Below are positions 7,510 through 14,683 of a DNA stretch of 15,003 nucleotides, one piece after another. The notes beneath the pieces were generated by a model. The model was not told the DNA's origin, searched no databases, and was given only the letters and a program-made list of their open reading frames with translations. Made by a program: the position numbers and the translations under genes. The DNA comes from CAZBEJ01 sp964521305 (lineage in GTDB: Bacteria; Patescibacteriota; Microgenomatia; UBA1406; GWC2-37-13): NCBI GenBank assembly GCA_964521305.1, contig CAZFQZ010000022.1, positions 1 to 15,003 of the forward strand, written 5' to 3'. Each line of letters starts with the position of its first letter. Positions within the stretch are counted from its first letter, which is position 1.

Positions 7510-8880
7510 ATGTCAGAAGGCAAAGTAATTGCAGTTCGCGGAGTTGTGGTAGACATCGAATTTCCGGAAGACAAAACCCCAAAAGTGTACGATGCTATCG
7601 TAATCGAAGAGAAAAAAATTGGCTCATTGACGTTAGAAGTTGAAGCTGTTCTTGACAAGGGTATCGTAAGGACCGTGGCTATGGATAACGTCTATGGCCT
7701 CAGACGCGGCATGAGAGCCGTGAATACTGGTAAACCGATCAGCGTTCCGGTCGGACCGGAAACGCAAGGGAGAATTATCAACGTGCTCGGGCAGCCTGTC
7801 GACGAAAACGGCCCCATAAAAGCAAAACTGACCGCCTCAATCCACAATCCCGCGCCGACTTTGGTACAACAGGCAGTTAAAGCCGAAATATTCGAAACAG
7901 GCATAAAAGTGATCGATCTTATTGCGCCGTTTATCAAAGGAGGAAAAGTGGCTATTTTCGGAGGCGCAGGCGTAGGTAAAACAGTGCTTATCCAGGAAAT
8001 GATTCACAACGTGGCGAAGGAACATCACGGCGTATCGGTTTTTACTGGTGTGGGAGAGCGTACGAGAGAGGGGAATGATCTATGGAACGAAATGAGGGAA
8101 ACAAAGGTAATCAACAACACTACGCTGGTATTCGGCCAAATGAACGAACCGCCCGGTAACAGATTACGCGTAGCGCTGACAGGCGTTACGCAAGCAGAGT
8201 ATTTCAGGGATAAGAAAAATATGGATGTCCTGCTCTTTATTGATAACATATTCAGATTTGCCCAGGCAGGCAGCGAAGTCTCAGCATTGTTAGGACGGAT
8301 TCCGTCAGCGGTTGGGTATCAGCCGACACTGGCATCCGAAATGGCGGCATTGCAGGAGCGGATTACTTCCACAAACAAAGGGTCGATTACGTCGATTCAA
8401 GCAGTGTATGTACCCGCAGACGACTATACCGACCCGGCGCCAGTTGCAACATTCGCGCATCTTGATGCGTCAATTACTCTTGAACGATCGCTTGCGGAAC
8501 AGGCCCTGTTTCCCGCGGTCGATCCGTTGACTTCTTCGTCGCGCGCCCTTGACCCGGACGTCGTAGGTATAGAACACTATCGGGTCGCACGGAATGTGCT
8601 AAAAACACTACAAAGATATAAGGATTTGCAGGATATCATCGCGATTCTTGGTATGGAAGAGCTTTCAGACGAAGACAAGATCGTGGTGACGCGCGCGCGA
8701 AAAATCCAGCGATTCCTCACACAGCCGATGTTCGTAGCCGAGCCGTTCACCGGCAGGGAAGGCAAATATGTGAGCGTTGAAGATACGGTAAAGGGATTCA
8801 AGGAGCTACTTGAAGGCAAACACGACGGTGTATCAGAAACCGCGTTTTACATGAAAGGAACCATTAATGAAGTAAAATGA
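7510..8880 (+). CDS. atpD: F1Fo ATP synthase subunit beta (catalytic)
   Basis: This is the catalytic subunit that makes or hydrolyses ATP at the F1 hexamer interfaces. It has 456 residues (E. coli 460). The P-loop GGAGVGKT spans 151-158 (K157, T158). The general-base glutamate is E183 in GERTREGND. The LLFIDNIFRFAQAGSEVSAL and PSAVGYQPTLASEM stretches are intact. The DELSEED lever is EELSDED at 383-389. This is the most conserved protein in the window. The upstream 16 nt are A/T-rich with no Shine-Dalgarno sequence. The TGA stop is separated from the atpC ATG by one base. Confidence 0.99.
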   Translation: MSEGKVIAVRGVVVDIEFPEDKTPKVYDAIVIEEKKIGSLTLEVEAVLDKGIVRTVAMDNVYGLRRGMRAVNTGKPISVPVGPETQGRIINVLGQPVDENGPIKAKLTASIHNPAPTLVQQAVKAEIFETGIKVIDLIAPFIKGGKVAIFGGAGVGKTVLIQEMIHNVAKEHHGVSVFTGVGERTREGNDLWNEMRETKVINNTTLVFGQMNEPPGNRLRVALTGVTQAEYFRDKKNMDVLLFIDNIFRFAQAGSEVSALLGRIPSAVGYQPTLASEMAALQERITSTNKGSITSIQAVYVPADDYTDPAPVATFAHLDASITLERSLAEQALFPAVDPLTSSSRALDPDVVGIEHYRVARNVLKTLQRYKDLQDIIAILGMEELSDEDKIVVTRARKIQRFLTQPMFVAEPFTGREGKYVSVEDTVKGFKELLEGKHDGVSETAFYMKGTINEVK

Positions 8881-8881
8881 T

Positions 8882-9313
8882 ATGTCCGACTTCAATCTCA
8901 AAATCATCACGCCAAGGCGCATTGTTTTCGATAATATGGTTGAATCGGTATCAGTGCCGGGAAAACAGGGAGTGCTCACTATTCTTAAGCATCATGAAAA
9001 TTTATTTGCTTTGCTTACCGAGGGAATAGTGAAGATAAAAACAAGGAATCACGAGGATTACATTGCGATTGGCGGAGGATACGTTGAAACGAACGGTGAG
9101 GAGATGGCGATCTTGGTAAGTAGGGCATACCATCAAGATGAAATAGACCGACGCGCAACGGAAAAGGCCATGGAGGAAGCAAAAAAAATTCTTACGCAAT
9201 CGAAAGACGAAAAACAGAGAAAGGAGGCTGCGACCATACTGAGAAGGTCAATTGTCGAGCTTAAACTTCTTAAAAAGAAAGCTCCACGGTCATTTAATGA
9301 AGATGCATTATAA
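8882..9313 (+). CDS. atpC: F1Fo ATP synthase subunit epsilon
   Basis: This rotor subunit joins gamma to the c-ring and can inhibit ATP hydrolysis. It has 143 residues. The N-terminal beta-sandwich (about 1-85) shows ITPRRIVFDNMVESVSVPG and GGGYVETNGEEMAILVSRA. A full C-terminal two-helix domain (about 90-135) is present, so epsilon-type regulation remains possible. It starts one base after the atpD stop, has no independent ribosome site, and is the last gene of the operon. No GC-rich terminator is visible after it. Confidence 0.95.
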   Translation: MSDFNLKIITPRRIVFDNMVESVSVPGKQGVLTILKHHENLFALLTEGIVKIKTRNHEDYIAIGGGYVETNGEEMAILVSRAYHQDEIDRRATEKAMEEAKKILTQSKDEKQRKEAATILRRSIVELKLLKKKAPRSFNEDAL

Positions 9314-9413
9314 TTCCCAATTTCCAACAAAATCTTAAATATAAAATTTCAAATTCCTGGAAATTGATCATTTAGTATTTTATTAGATATTAGGAATTAG
9401 AAATTGTTTTTTT
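9314..9413 (+). repeat. AT-rich spacer with repeated AATTTC/GAAATT words
   Basis: This 100-bp gap after the atp operon is made almost entirely of short related words: CAATTTCC (9318-9325), AATTTC with GAAATT in a short dyad (9345-9365), GGAAATTG (9359-9366) and GAAATTG (9400-9406). CAATTTCC and GGAAATTG are perfect 8-bp inverted copies 33 nt apart. A weak promoter could start at TTGATC (9364-9369), but no good -10 box follows at the right distance. A T7 run lies immediately before the topA ATG. It may serve as an AT-only terminator or as a dispersed repeat; function is not shown. Confidence 0.45.
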
Positions 9414-11471
9414 ATGAGTCTAATTATCGTTGAATCGCCGACCAAAGCCCGGACGTTCAACAGATTACTTAAAGGAAAGGACTATTTTGTTTTTGCTACC
9501 ATGGGCCATTTACGTGATCTTCCCAAGAACATGATAGCGATCGATTATCAGAACGATTTCCAACCTGCATACGTCATAGCAAAAAATAAGGAGAAAGTCG
9601 TAGAGCAACTCCATAAATTAGCATCTGAAAACGCCGAGATTATTCTCGCAACCGATCCTGACCGTGAAGGAGAATCCATAGCTTATCATGTCGCTTATCT
9701 GCTGGGGTATGCAAAAGAACATTGGCCGGAAATAAGCATACAGGATGAAAAACTCAAGCGTATCGTGTTTCATGAAATCACATTTAGCGCATTAAAGGAA
9801 GCGTTGGATAACCCGACGAGCGTCCGCATCGATCTGGTTAAGGCACAGCAAGCCCGGCGGATTCTGGATAGGATAGTGGGTTATGAGCTGTCACCGCTTC
9901 TATGGAAAAAAATGGGTAAGAATTGGCTTTCTGCCGGTCGTGTGCAAACAGTAGCACTCAGGCTTATCGTTGAACGGGAACATGAAATAGGAAAATTTAC
10001 CACAGAAAAATATTGTCAGGTATATGGACAATTCAGTATTGATTCAGTCAAACTACGGGCAAAACTCACGGCAAAGGACGGAAATCCGTATGAAGTCAAA
10101 ACAAAGCTTGTATTGTTCGCCGGTGATTATACGTTTGCAAAGACGAGTATTGACCAGGAAAAAGCAACGAGGATTCAGCAGGATATAACGGATGATTTAT
10201 TTAGCGTTTCCGCAGTAAAAGAAGACGTGCAGAACAGATTTCCTCCGCCTCCGTTCACGACCTCCCTGCTTCAACAAGAGGCGTTCCAGAGGTATGGTTT
10301 GTCATCCAAAATGACCATGAAATTGGCCCAGGACCTGTATGAACAGGGATTGATTACCTATCATAGAACCGATTCCTTCAACCTATCGACTCAGTTTGTT
10401 TTCAGGGCAAAGGATTATATTATCGGCCGGTTCGGTAAGGAATACAGCCTTGAGAAACCACGCGGATACAGAACCAAATCGAGACTGGCACAGGAAGCGC
10501 ATGAGGCCATCCGGCCGACAAAACTCGAGAACGAACCTCAGGCGGTAGCAAAGGTAAAAAAAGGAAAAAAGTCTTTTTCGCAATATCATCAGAGATTGTA
10601 TGAAATGATTTTCAACAGGGCAGTCTCAACGCAGATGAAAGAATCGCAAATCAAGCGTATCGAACTCACTGTTTTGTCGGCCAAAGGATATGAATTCCGG
10701 ACTGAACACCAACAGGTTATATTCGACGGTTTTCTCAAATTACTTAATCCCGAGTATGTAAAAAATAACATGGCGGCCTTAGTCATCAACAAGGATGCGC
10801 GGCCTTTATTTATTGGTTCCGAGGTTGAAGAGTTGGAGACCAAACCTCCGCAGAGGTACAATGAGGCAACGCTCATTAGGATTCTCGAGGAAAAGGGTAT
10901 CGGACGTCCATCGACTTATGCGTCTATTCTTAGCCTGATCCAGGAAAAAAACTACGTGGATAAAGAGTACCGCTATTTCGTACCGACCAAACTTGGCGAT
11001 GCGATTGCGGTGTATTTGGCCGACGCTTTTTCTCGTGTATTCGACCTCGACTTTACCGCGCAGATGGAGGAAGGTCTGGACAAAGTTGCCGACGGAGAAG
11101 AGAACTTTGTTACCTTATTAAGGCGATTTTACGATCCGCTCAGAGAAGAACTCGAGATTCGCAAAAACGATAATAAAACCATTGACGTAGAGGAAGAAAT
11201 CAATGAGACCTGTCCGAAATGCGGTTCAAAAATAGTTATCAGGTATTCGCGTTTCGGAAAGTTTATGGCCTGCAGCAACTATCCGAAATGTAAATACACC
11301 AAGTCGTTCCTCAAAGTGGTAAAGGACAGAAGATGCCCAACGTGCGGCGGAGACGTTGTCGTACGCTTTACGAAATCGAAGAAAAGATTCTACGGGTGTT
11401 CAAATTATCCGCAATGCACGTGGAGTAGCTGGAAACTCGAGTATAAACCGAAAGACAAAACGAAGAATTAA
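9414..11471 (+). CDS. topA: DNA topoisomerase I (type IA)
   Basis: This enzyme relaxes negative supercoils by cutting one strand through a 5'-phosphotyrosine. It has 685 residues (E. coli 865). The TOPRIM domain starts at the N-terminus with IIVESPTKA (E7) and has DPDREGE at 81-87. SAGRVQTVALRLIVERE and the catalytic tyrosine Y316 in LITYHRTDS follow; many relatives have Met where this one has His317. Two C-terminal C4 zinc ribbons are visible: C600/C603/C620/C626 and C641/C644/C662/C668. The shorter length reflects fewer C-terminal modules. The ATG follows a run of Ts with no Shine-Dalgarno sequence. Confidence 0.97.
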   Translation: MSLIIVESPTKARTFNRLLKGKDYFVFATMGHLRDLPKNMIAIDYQNDFQPAYVIAKNKEKVVEQLHKLASENAEIILATDPDREGESIAYHVAYLLGYAKEHWPEISIQDEKLKRIVFHEITFSALKEALDNPTSVRIDLVKAQQARRILDRIVGYELSPLLWKKMGKNWLSAGRVQTVALRLIVEREHEIGKFTTEKYCQVYGQFSIDSVKLRAKLTAKDGNPYEVKTKLVLFAGDYTFAKTSIDQEKATRIQQDITDDLFSVSAVKEDVQNRFPPPPFTTSLLQQEAFQRYGLSSKMTMKLAQDLYEQGLITYHRTDSFNLSTQFVFRAKDYIIGRFGKEYSLEKPRGYRTKSRLAQEAHEAIRPTKLENEPQAVAKVKKGKKSFSQYHQRLYEMIFNRAVSTQMKESQIKRIELTVLSAKGYEFRTEHQQVIFDGFLKLLNPEYVKNNMAALVINKDARPLFIGSEVEELETKPPQRYNEATLIRILEEKGIGRPSTYASILSLIQEKNYVDKEYRYFVPTKLGDAIAVYLADAFSRVFDLDFTAQMEEGLDKVADGEENFVTLLRRFYDPLREELEIRKNDNKTIDVEEEINETCPKCGSKIVIRYSRFGKFMACSNYPKCKYTKSFLKVVKDRRCPTCGGDVVVRFTKSKKRFYGCSNYPQCTWSSWKLEYKPKDKTKN

Positions 11472-11501
11472 TCGTCACGTAAAGAACGCCATATATAGTA
11501 C

Positions 11502-11529
11502 TTGATATTTACAATTTATCGTTTATTAT
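11502..11529 (+). promoter_or_regulatory. candidate pyrG promoter giving a leaderless mRNA
   Basis: TTGATA (11502-11507) and TATTAT (11524-11529) are 16 bp apart. The ATG of pyrG begins 7 nt after the -10 box, so the transcript would begin at or next to the start codon. No Shine-Dalgarno sequence is present, which fits a leaderless message. A competing -10, TACAAT (11510-11515), lacks a recognisable -35 box. AT-rich sequence produces such matches easily, so this is tentative. Confidence 0.4.
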
Positions 11530-11535
11530 TATTTA

Positions 11536-13179
11536 ATGTCGAGGTTAAAATACATCTTCATATCAGGCGGTGTCATATCGGGAATCGGTAAAGGAACTAC
11601 GGCAGCCTCCATCGCTCTTCTTCTCAAATCAGCCGGTTACAAGATCACTCCCATAAAGTTCGAAAACTACCTGAATATTGACGCGGGGACGATCAATCCC
11701 ATCGAACATGGTGATCCGTTCCTGTGTGAAGACGGAACCGAGGCGGACATGGATATCGGTACCTATGAAAAATTTCTCGACGAGAATATGGGGAAAGCGA
11801 ATTTCGTGACCATCGGCCAAATTTATCAGAAGGTTATTGAGCGCGAACGTAGATTCGAATACATGGGCGAAGATGTCGAAGCGATTCCCTACATCACCAA
11901 TGAGATCATTGACCGGATCCATAAAGTAGCCAGCCTCAATAAAGCGGAAATCGTGATCGTCGAACTCGGCGGGACAGCCGGAGAGTACCAGAATATTTTT
12001 TACTATGAAGCCTCAAGAATTCTGACACTTAAGAACCCGGGAGATGTCATTCACATCCATGTCAGTTATGTACCGACCCCGAAACATCTCGGAGAACCAA
12101 AGACAAAACCGACTCAATTATCAGTCAGGACACTCAACTCAATGGGCATTCAGCCTGATTTCATCATAACGAGATCGGATAAATACCTTGATAAGCGGAG
12201 GCGAGAACGTTTTGCATTGTTTTGCAATATGCAGGCAGAGGATATCATATCGAATCCGGATCTCGACTCGGTCTATGAAATACCGCTTGTGCTGCAGGAG
12301 CAGAATTTGGATATCAAGATCCAACAGAAACTTGGGTTTAAGCAGAAAAATGCAGATCTTAAACGATGGCAATCGCTGATCGAGAGAATTAAAGCGCCGA
12401 AAAGTGCGTCCATTACTATCGCGATTGTAGGAAAATATTTCGGAACCGGGGACTACCAGCTCAGGGATTCATATGCGGCTCTTTTTGACGCTATAGACCA
12501 TGCGGGCTGGAGTGCCGGCATCAGTATAGAAACCAAATGGATCGATGCGGAACAGGTGGAGAATGAGGGAACGAGCATCATCGGTAATCCGGACGGCATC
12601 ATCGTACCGATCGGCTGGGGTGAGCGCGGATCGGAAGGCATGATAGCCGCAGCCGGCTACGCGAGGCGTGAGAACATACCGTATCTCGGACTTTGCTACG
12701 GAATGCAGCTGGCAGTGGTGGCTTTTGCGCGAGAAGTACTGAAATGGAAAGATGCGAACACGACGGAAAACGATCCTAAAACCAACTATCCGGTTATTCA
12801 TCTTATCCCATCCCAAAAGGAAAAAATGGAGCGGAGAGCATACGGCGGTACCATGAGGCTGGGATCGTGGGACGCAAAAGTACTTAGAAACACCATAGCG
12901 TACGATATTTATCATGCTGCGGACACGAGCGAGCGCCATCGTCACCGCTGGGAATTTAACGACGCGTATGCTAGGCAACTCGAGAAAAAAGGACTCGTCA
13001 TAAGTGCGCGATCGGTTGTCGAGAATCTGGTTGAAATCGTCGAACTCCCAAAAAAAATACATCCTTTCTATCTTGGTACGCAGGGGCATCCGGAGTATAA
13101 GAGTCGCCCATTGAATCCTCATCCCATATTTGAAGCATTTATAAGCGCTTGTAAAAGCAATCACCAATTGATAAAATAA
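11536..13179 (+). CDS. pyrG: CTP synthase, divergent type
   Basis: This enzyme makes CTP from UTP, ATP and glutamine, and feeds RNA, DNA and lipid synthesis. It has 547 residues. The synthetase domain has the P-loop SGIGKGT (15-21), K41, D71/D73 and E143 in ELGGTAGEYQN. The glutamine amidotransferase domain has the triad C387 (GLCYGMQ), H518 and E520 (GHPEY). Several near-invariant motifs differ: KxDPY is KFENY, DPGTM is DAGTI, HGEV is HGDP, and GHYERF is GTYEKF. Catalytic residues are kept, so activity is expected. I recall related divergent CTP synthases from Patescibacteria. The next gene, rplS, starts 5 nt after the stop. Confidence 0.95.
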   Translation: MSRLKYIFISGGVISGIGKGTTAASIALLLKSAGYKITPIKFENYLNIDAGTINPIEHGDPFLCEDGTEADMDIGTYEKFLDENMGKANFVTIGQIYQKVIERERRFEYMGEDVEAIPYITNEIIDRIHKVASLNKAEIVIVELGGTAGEYQNIFYYEASRILTLKNPGDVIHIHVSYVPTPKHLGEPKTKPTQLSVRTLNSMGIQPDFIITRSDKYLDKRRRERFALFCNMQAEDIISNPDLDSVYEIPLVLQEQNLDIKIQQKLGFKQKNADLKRWQSLIERIKAPKSASITIAIVGKYFGTGDYQLRDSYAALFDAIDHAGWSAGISIETKWIDAEQVENEGTSIIGNPDGIIVPIGWGERGSEGMIAAAGYARRENIPYLGLCYGMQLAVVAFAREVLKWKDANTTENDPKTNYPVIHLIPSQKEKMERRAYGGTMRLGSWDAKVLRNTIAYDIYHAADTSERHRHRWEFNDAYARQLEKKGLVISARSVVENLVEIVELPKKIHPFYLGTQGHPEYKSRPLNPHPIFEAFISACKSNHQLIK

Positions 13180-13184
13180 ATGCT

Positions 13185-13547
13185 ATGGCAAACTCGTTTG
13201 TGCACCAGGAAAAGACATATAAAATAGGTGATACGGTCAATATGGACTATAAAATTAAAGAAGGAGAGAAGGAACGTATTCAATCGTTTGAGGGGATAGT
13301 GTTGCGTGTGCAGGGCGCTACACCAGCAACCAGGATGATTACTGTCCGGAAAATAGGCCATATGGGAATCGGTGTGGAACGAGTGTTCCCGCTTTCTTCG
13401 CCATTTATCGCAAAAATGCTGTTGGTAAAGAAATCAAACTACATGAAAGCCAAGCTTAATTTCCTGCAGAATTTATCAGACCAGCAGTTGCGTACGAAAC
13501 TATATAGCGTAAAAAAGTCCCACAAACCAACTAAAACCAAAAAATAA
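13185..13547 (+). CDS. rplS: 50S ribosomal protein bL19
   Basis: This large-subunit protein sits at the interface with the 30S subunit. It has 120 residues, the usual size. Signature segments are GDTVNMDYKIKEGEKERIQS, FEGIVLRVQG, TVRKIGHMGIGVERVFPL and a lysine-rich C-terminal tail. The usual bacterial neighbours rpsP, rimM and trmD are absent; here it follows pyrG by 5 nt, probably on one transcript. There is no Shine-Dalgarno sequence. Its TAA shares a base with the ATG of a 56-codon ORF. Confidence 0.97.
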   Translation: MANSFVHQEKTYKIGDTVNMDYKIKEGEKERIQSFEGIVLRVQGATPATRMITVRKIGHMGIGVERVFPLSSPFIAKMLLVKKSNYMKAKLNFLQNLSDQQLRTKLYSVKKSHKPTKTKK

Positions 13548-13717
13548 TGATCCGTAATCAGTTGACGGGAGCCATCGACGAGCACATGGCGGAAGCATAT
13601 CTTCGCTCACACTTTTTATTGCAATCGGATTATAAACAGTATACACTTCATATCGGTGTGGTATCCGTGCGATTGAATAGGAGAAGATATGTAACATCGT
13701 ATTTTGAAGTAATTTAA
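13547..13717 (+). CDS. small hypothetical protein (56 aa), coupled to rplS
   Basis: The ATG overlaps the rplS stop as TAATG, the classic arrangement for termination-reinitiation. The ORF runs 56 codons to TAA at 13715-13717. The product begins MIRNQLTGAIDEHM, has a predicted helical first half and an alternating hydrophobic second half (QYTLHIGVVSVRL, RRRYVTSYFEVI) suggestive of a beta hairpin. It has no cysteine, no membrane segment and no recognised motif. It fills almost all the gap between rplS and the next gene, leaving 33 nt that hold the next ribosome site. It may be a real small protein, or chance, or a gene remnant. I do not recognise the family. Confidence 0.45.
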   Translation: MIRNQLTGAIDEHMAEAYLRSHFLLQSDYKQYTLHIGVVSVRLNRRRYVTSYFEVI

Positions 13718-13736
13718 TCAGTTGCCAATAATGAAT

Positions 13737-13744
13737 GGAGGTGG
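13737..13744 (+). promoter_or_regulatory. strong Shine-Dalgarno of the channel-like membrane protein
   Basis: GGAGGTGG, with the GGAGG core at 13737-13741, lies nine bases before the ATG at 13751. It is the best ribosome site in the window and fixes the start of the downstream gene. Confidence 0.85.
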
Positions 13745-13750
13745 TATCCA

Positions 13751-14401
13751 ATGGTTAATGAAGTAAACGTGCTCGTATTCGAATTCTTTCAGAGGATTGT
13801 CGGATTTCTTCCGAACTTGATCGGCGGAATCCTGGTCATTATTGTCGGTTTCCTCATCGGAGGCATATTAAAGCGCATATTGATGTCACTTCTTTCTTTT
13901 TTCAGGATAGACAGCCTGCTTAATAAGACGAGATTGATTGAAAGGAAAGAAGTGCACGTATGGGAGGAAATAATCACCGAGATCATACGCTGGACAGTAA
14001 TTATCCTGTTTCTGATCCCGGCGTTTGAGATTTGGGGATTGACGCGTGCGACCATCGTGTTAAACCAGTTCCTGTTTTATCTCCCCAACGTGATTGTCGC
14101 GGTTATCATAGCGTTCGTGGGAATGGTGGCGTCAAATCTTGGCGCAGATATCGTGAAATCCAGTCTCAAGACAATCGGTGAAACCTCTCCAACCACGCTT
14201 CCGGTCCTTACCAAATGGCTCATTCTTTTCTTTACCATATTGATCGTGCTGAACCAACTTGGCGTTGCCCAAGATCTTATCAGGATACTGTTTACCGGTA
14301 TCGTCGCTATGGTGGCTATTGCCGGTGGCTTGGCTTTTGGACTCGGCGGTCAAGGAGTTGCTAAGGAAATTCTTGAAGATATGAAGAAGAAACTGAAGTA
14401 A
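13751..14401 (+). CDS. MscS-like / conserved TM-helix membrane protein lacking the cytoplasmic beta domain
   Basis: This 216-residue protein has about five membrane segments: 19-45, 80-97, 108-130, 154-170 and 178-200. It resembles the membrane part of small-conductance mechanosensitive channels. FLPNLIGGILVIIVGF (19-34) and YLPNVIVAVIIAFVGM (110-125) look like two copies of one unit, as in proteins with the conserved TM-helix repeat (Pfam TM_helix, PF05552). The last segment, AIAGGLAFGLGGQGVAKEIL (189-208), resembles the glycine/alanine-rich pore helix of MscS. The chain ends eight residues later (EDMKKKLK), so the MscS beta domain and vestibule are absent. A role in osmotic or membrane-tension response is plausible but unproven. 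The start is secure because of the strong Shine-Dalgarno sequence. Confidence 0.75.
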   Translation: MVNEVNVLVFEFFQRIVGFLPNLIGGILVIIVGFLIGGILKRILMSLLSFFRIDSLLNKTRLIERKEVHVWEEIITEIIRWTVIILFLIPAFEIWGLTRATIVLNQFLFYLPNVIVAVIIAFVGMVASNLGADIVKSSLKTIGETSPTTLPVLTKWLILFFTILIVLNQLGVAQDLIRILFTGIVAMVAIAGGLAFGLGGQGVAKEILEDMKKKLK

Positions 14402-14411
14402 TCTGTCCGCA

Positions 14412-14440
14412 TGGTAATAAACGGATGTATTTGTTACAAT
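14412..14440 (+). promoter_or_regulatory. extended -10 promoter of tRNA-Glu
   Basis: TACAAT (14435-14440) is preceded by TG at 14432-14433, giving TGTTACAAT, an extended -10 like that of the atp operon. The -35 position (TGGTAA, 14412-14417, 17-bp spacer) is a poor match, as extended -10 promoters allow. Transcription would begin near 14447, about 12 nt before the tRNA. Confidence 0.55.
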
Positions 14441-14458
14441 ATTTCATTGTGTGGGATC

Positions 14459-14535
14459 GGTCCCATCGTCTAGCGGCCTAGGACATCTGGTTTTCAGCCA
14501 GAGAATCTGGGGTTCGAATCCCCATGGGATCACCA
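14459..14535 (+). tRNA. tRNA-Glu(UUC)
   Basis: This 77-nt gene folds as a standard cloverleaf. The acceptor stem GGTCCCA pairs with TGGGATC with one G-U. The D arm is GTCTAGCGGCCTAGGAC. The anticodon stem TCTGG/CCAGA closes a TTTTCAG loop with anticodon TTC (14493-14495). The T arm is TGGGG-TTCGAAT-CCCCA. Discriminator A is at 14532 and CCA is encoded (14533-14535). It closely resembles E. coli tRNA-Glu in D loop and T arm. It reads both glutamate codons and could also supply glutamyl-tRNA for tetrapyrrole synthesis where that pathway exists. Confidence 0.95.
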
Positions 14536-14640
14536 AAAAGGAAATCGAGTCGGAAGTGGGGGCAGCGCTGGCTGCACCCGCCTCCGCAGACAGCGCTGCA
14601 AAGGCATAATTCAAATTCGCCGAGAGCCGCCGTAAAAAAA
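14536..14640. other. GC-rich inverted repeat and coding-like tail after tRNA-Glu
   Basis: GCAGCGCTG (14562-14570) and CAGCGCTGC (14591-14599) form a perfect 9-bp inverted repeat with a 20-nt loop; an alternative shorter hairpin GCAGC-GCTG-GCTGC also exists. Bases 14561-14600 are 75% GC. In the frame starting at 14533 the segment reads like an alanine-rich protein C-terminus, ending at TAA 14606-14608, but upstream that frame runs through the tRNA. There is no T-run on the + strand for a standard terminator. It could be a leftover gene end joined to the tRNA, or a hairpin that stops tRNA transcription. Confidence 0.4.
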
Positions 14641-14643
14641 GAA

Positions 14644-14683
14644 TGAAAAAAAACGCAAAAATTTTAGAGAACTTTTATTCTCT
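14644..14683 (-). terminator. weak candidate terminator of the minus-strand gene
   Basis: Read on the minus strand, AGAGAA and TTCTCT form a 6-bp stem (+ positions 14666-14671 and 14678-14683) whose loop holds the gene's TAA stop. It is followed by AAAATTTTTGCG and then T8. The stem is short and only partly GC, so the call rests mainly on the T-rich tail. Confidence 0.3.

Noticed and set aside
9364..9392. Promoter for topA starting at TTGATC
   Set aside because: No -10 box of reasonable quality lies 16-18 bp downstream; any AT-rich stretch gives such partial matches.
12469..13167. Minus-strand ORF of 232 codons inside pyrG
   Set aside because: It is fully antisense to well-conserved pyrG, and its predicted product has no recognisable motif.
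13500..13751. Minus-strand 83-codon ORF opposite the rplS end and small ORF
   Set aside because: It runs into the rplS 3' end, has no ribosome site, and the + strand ORF has the better context.
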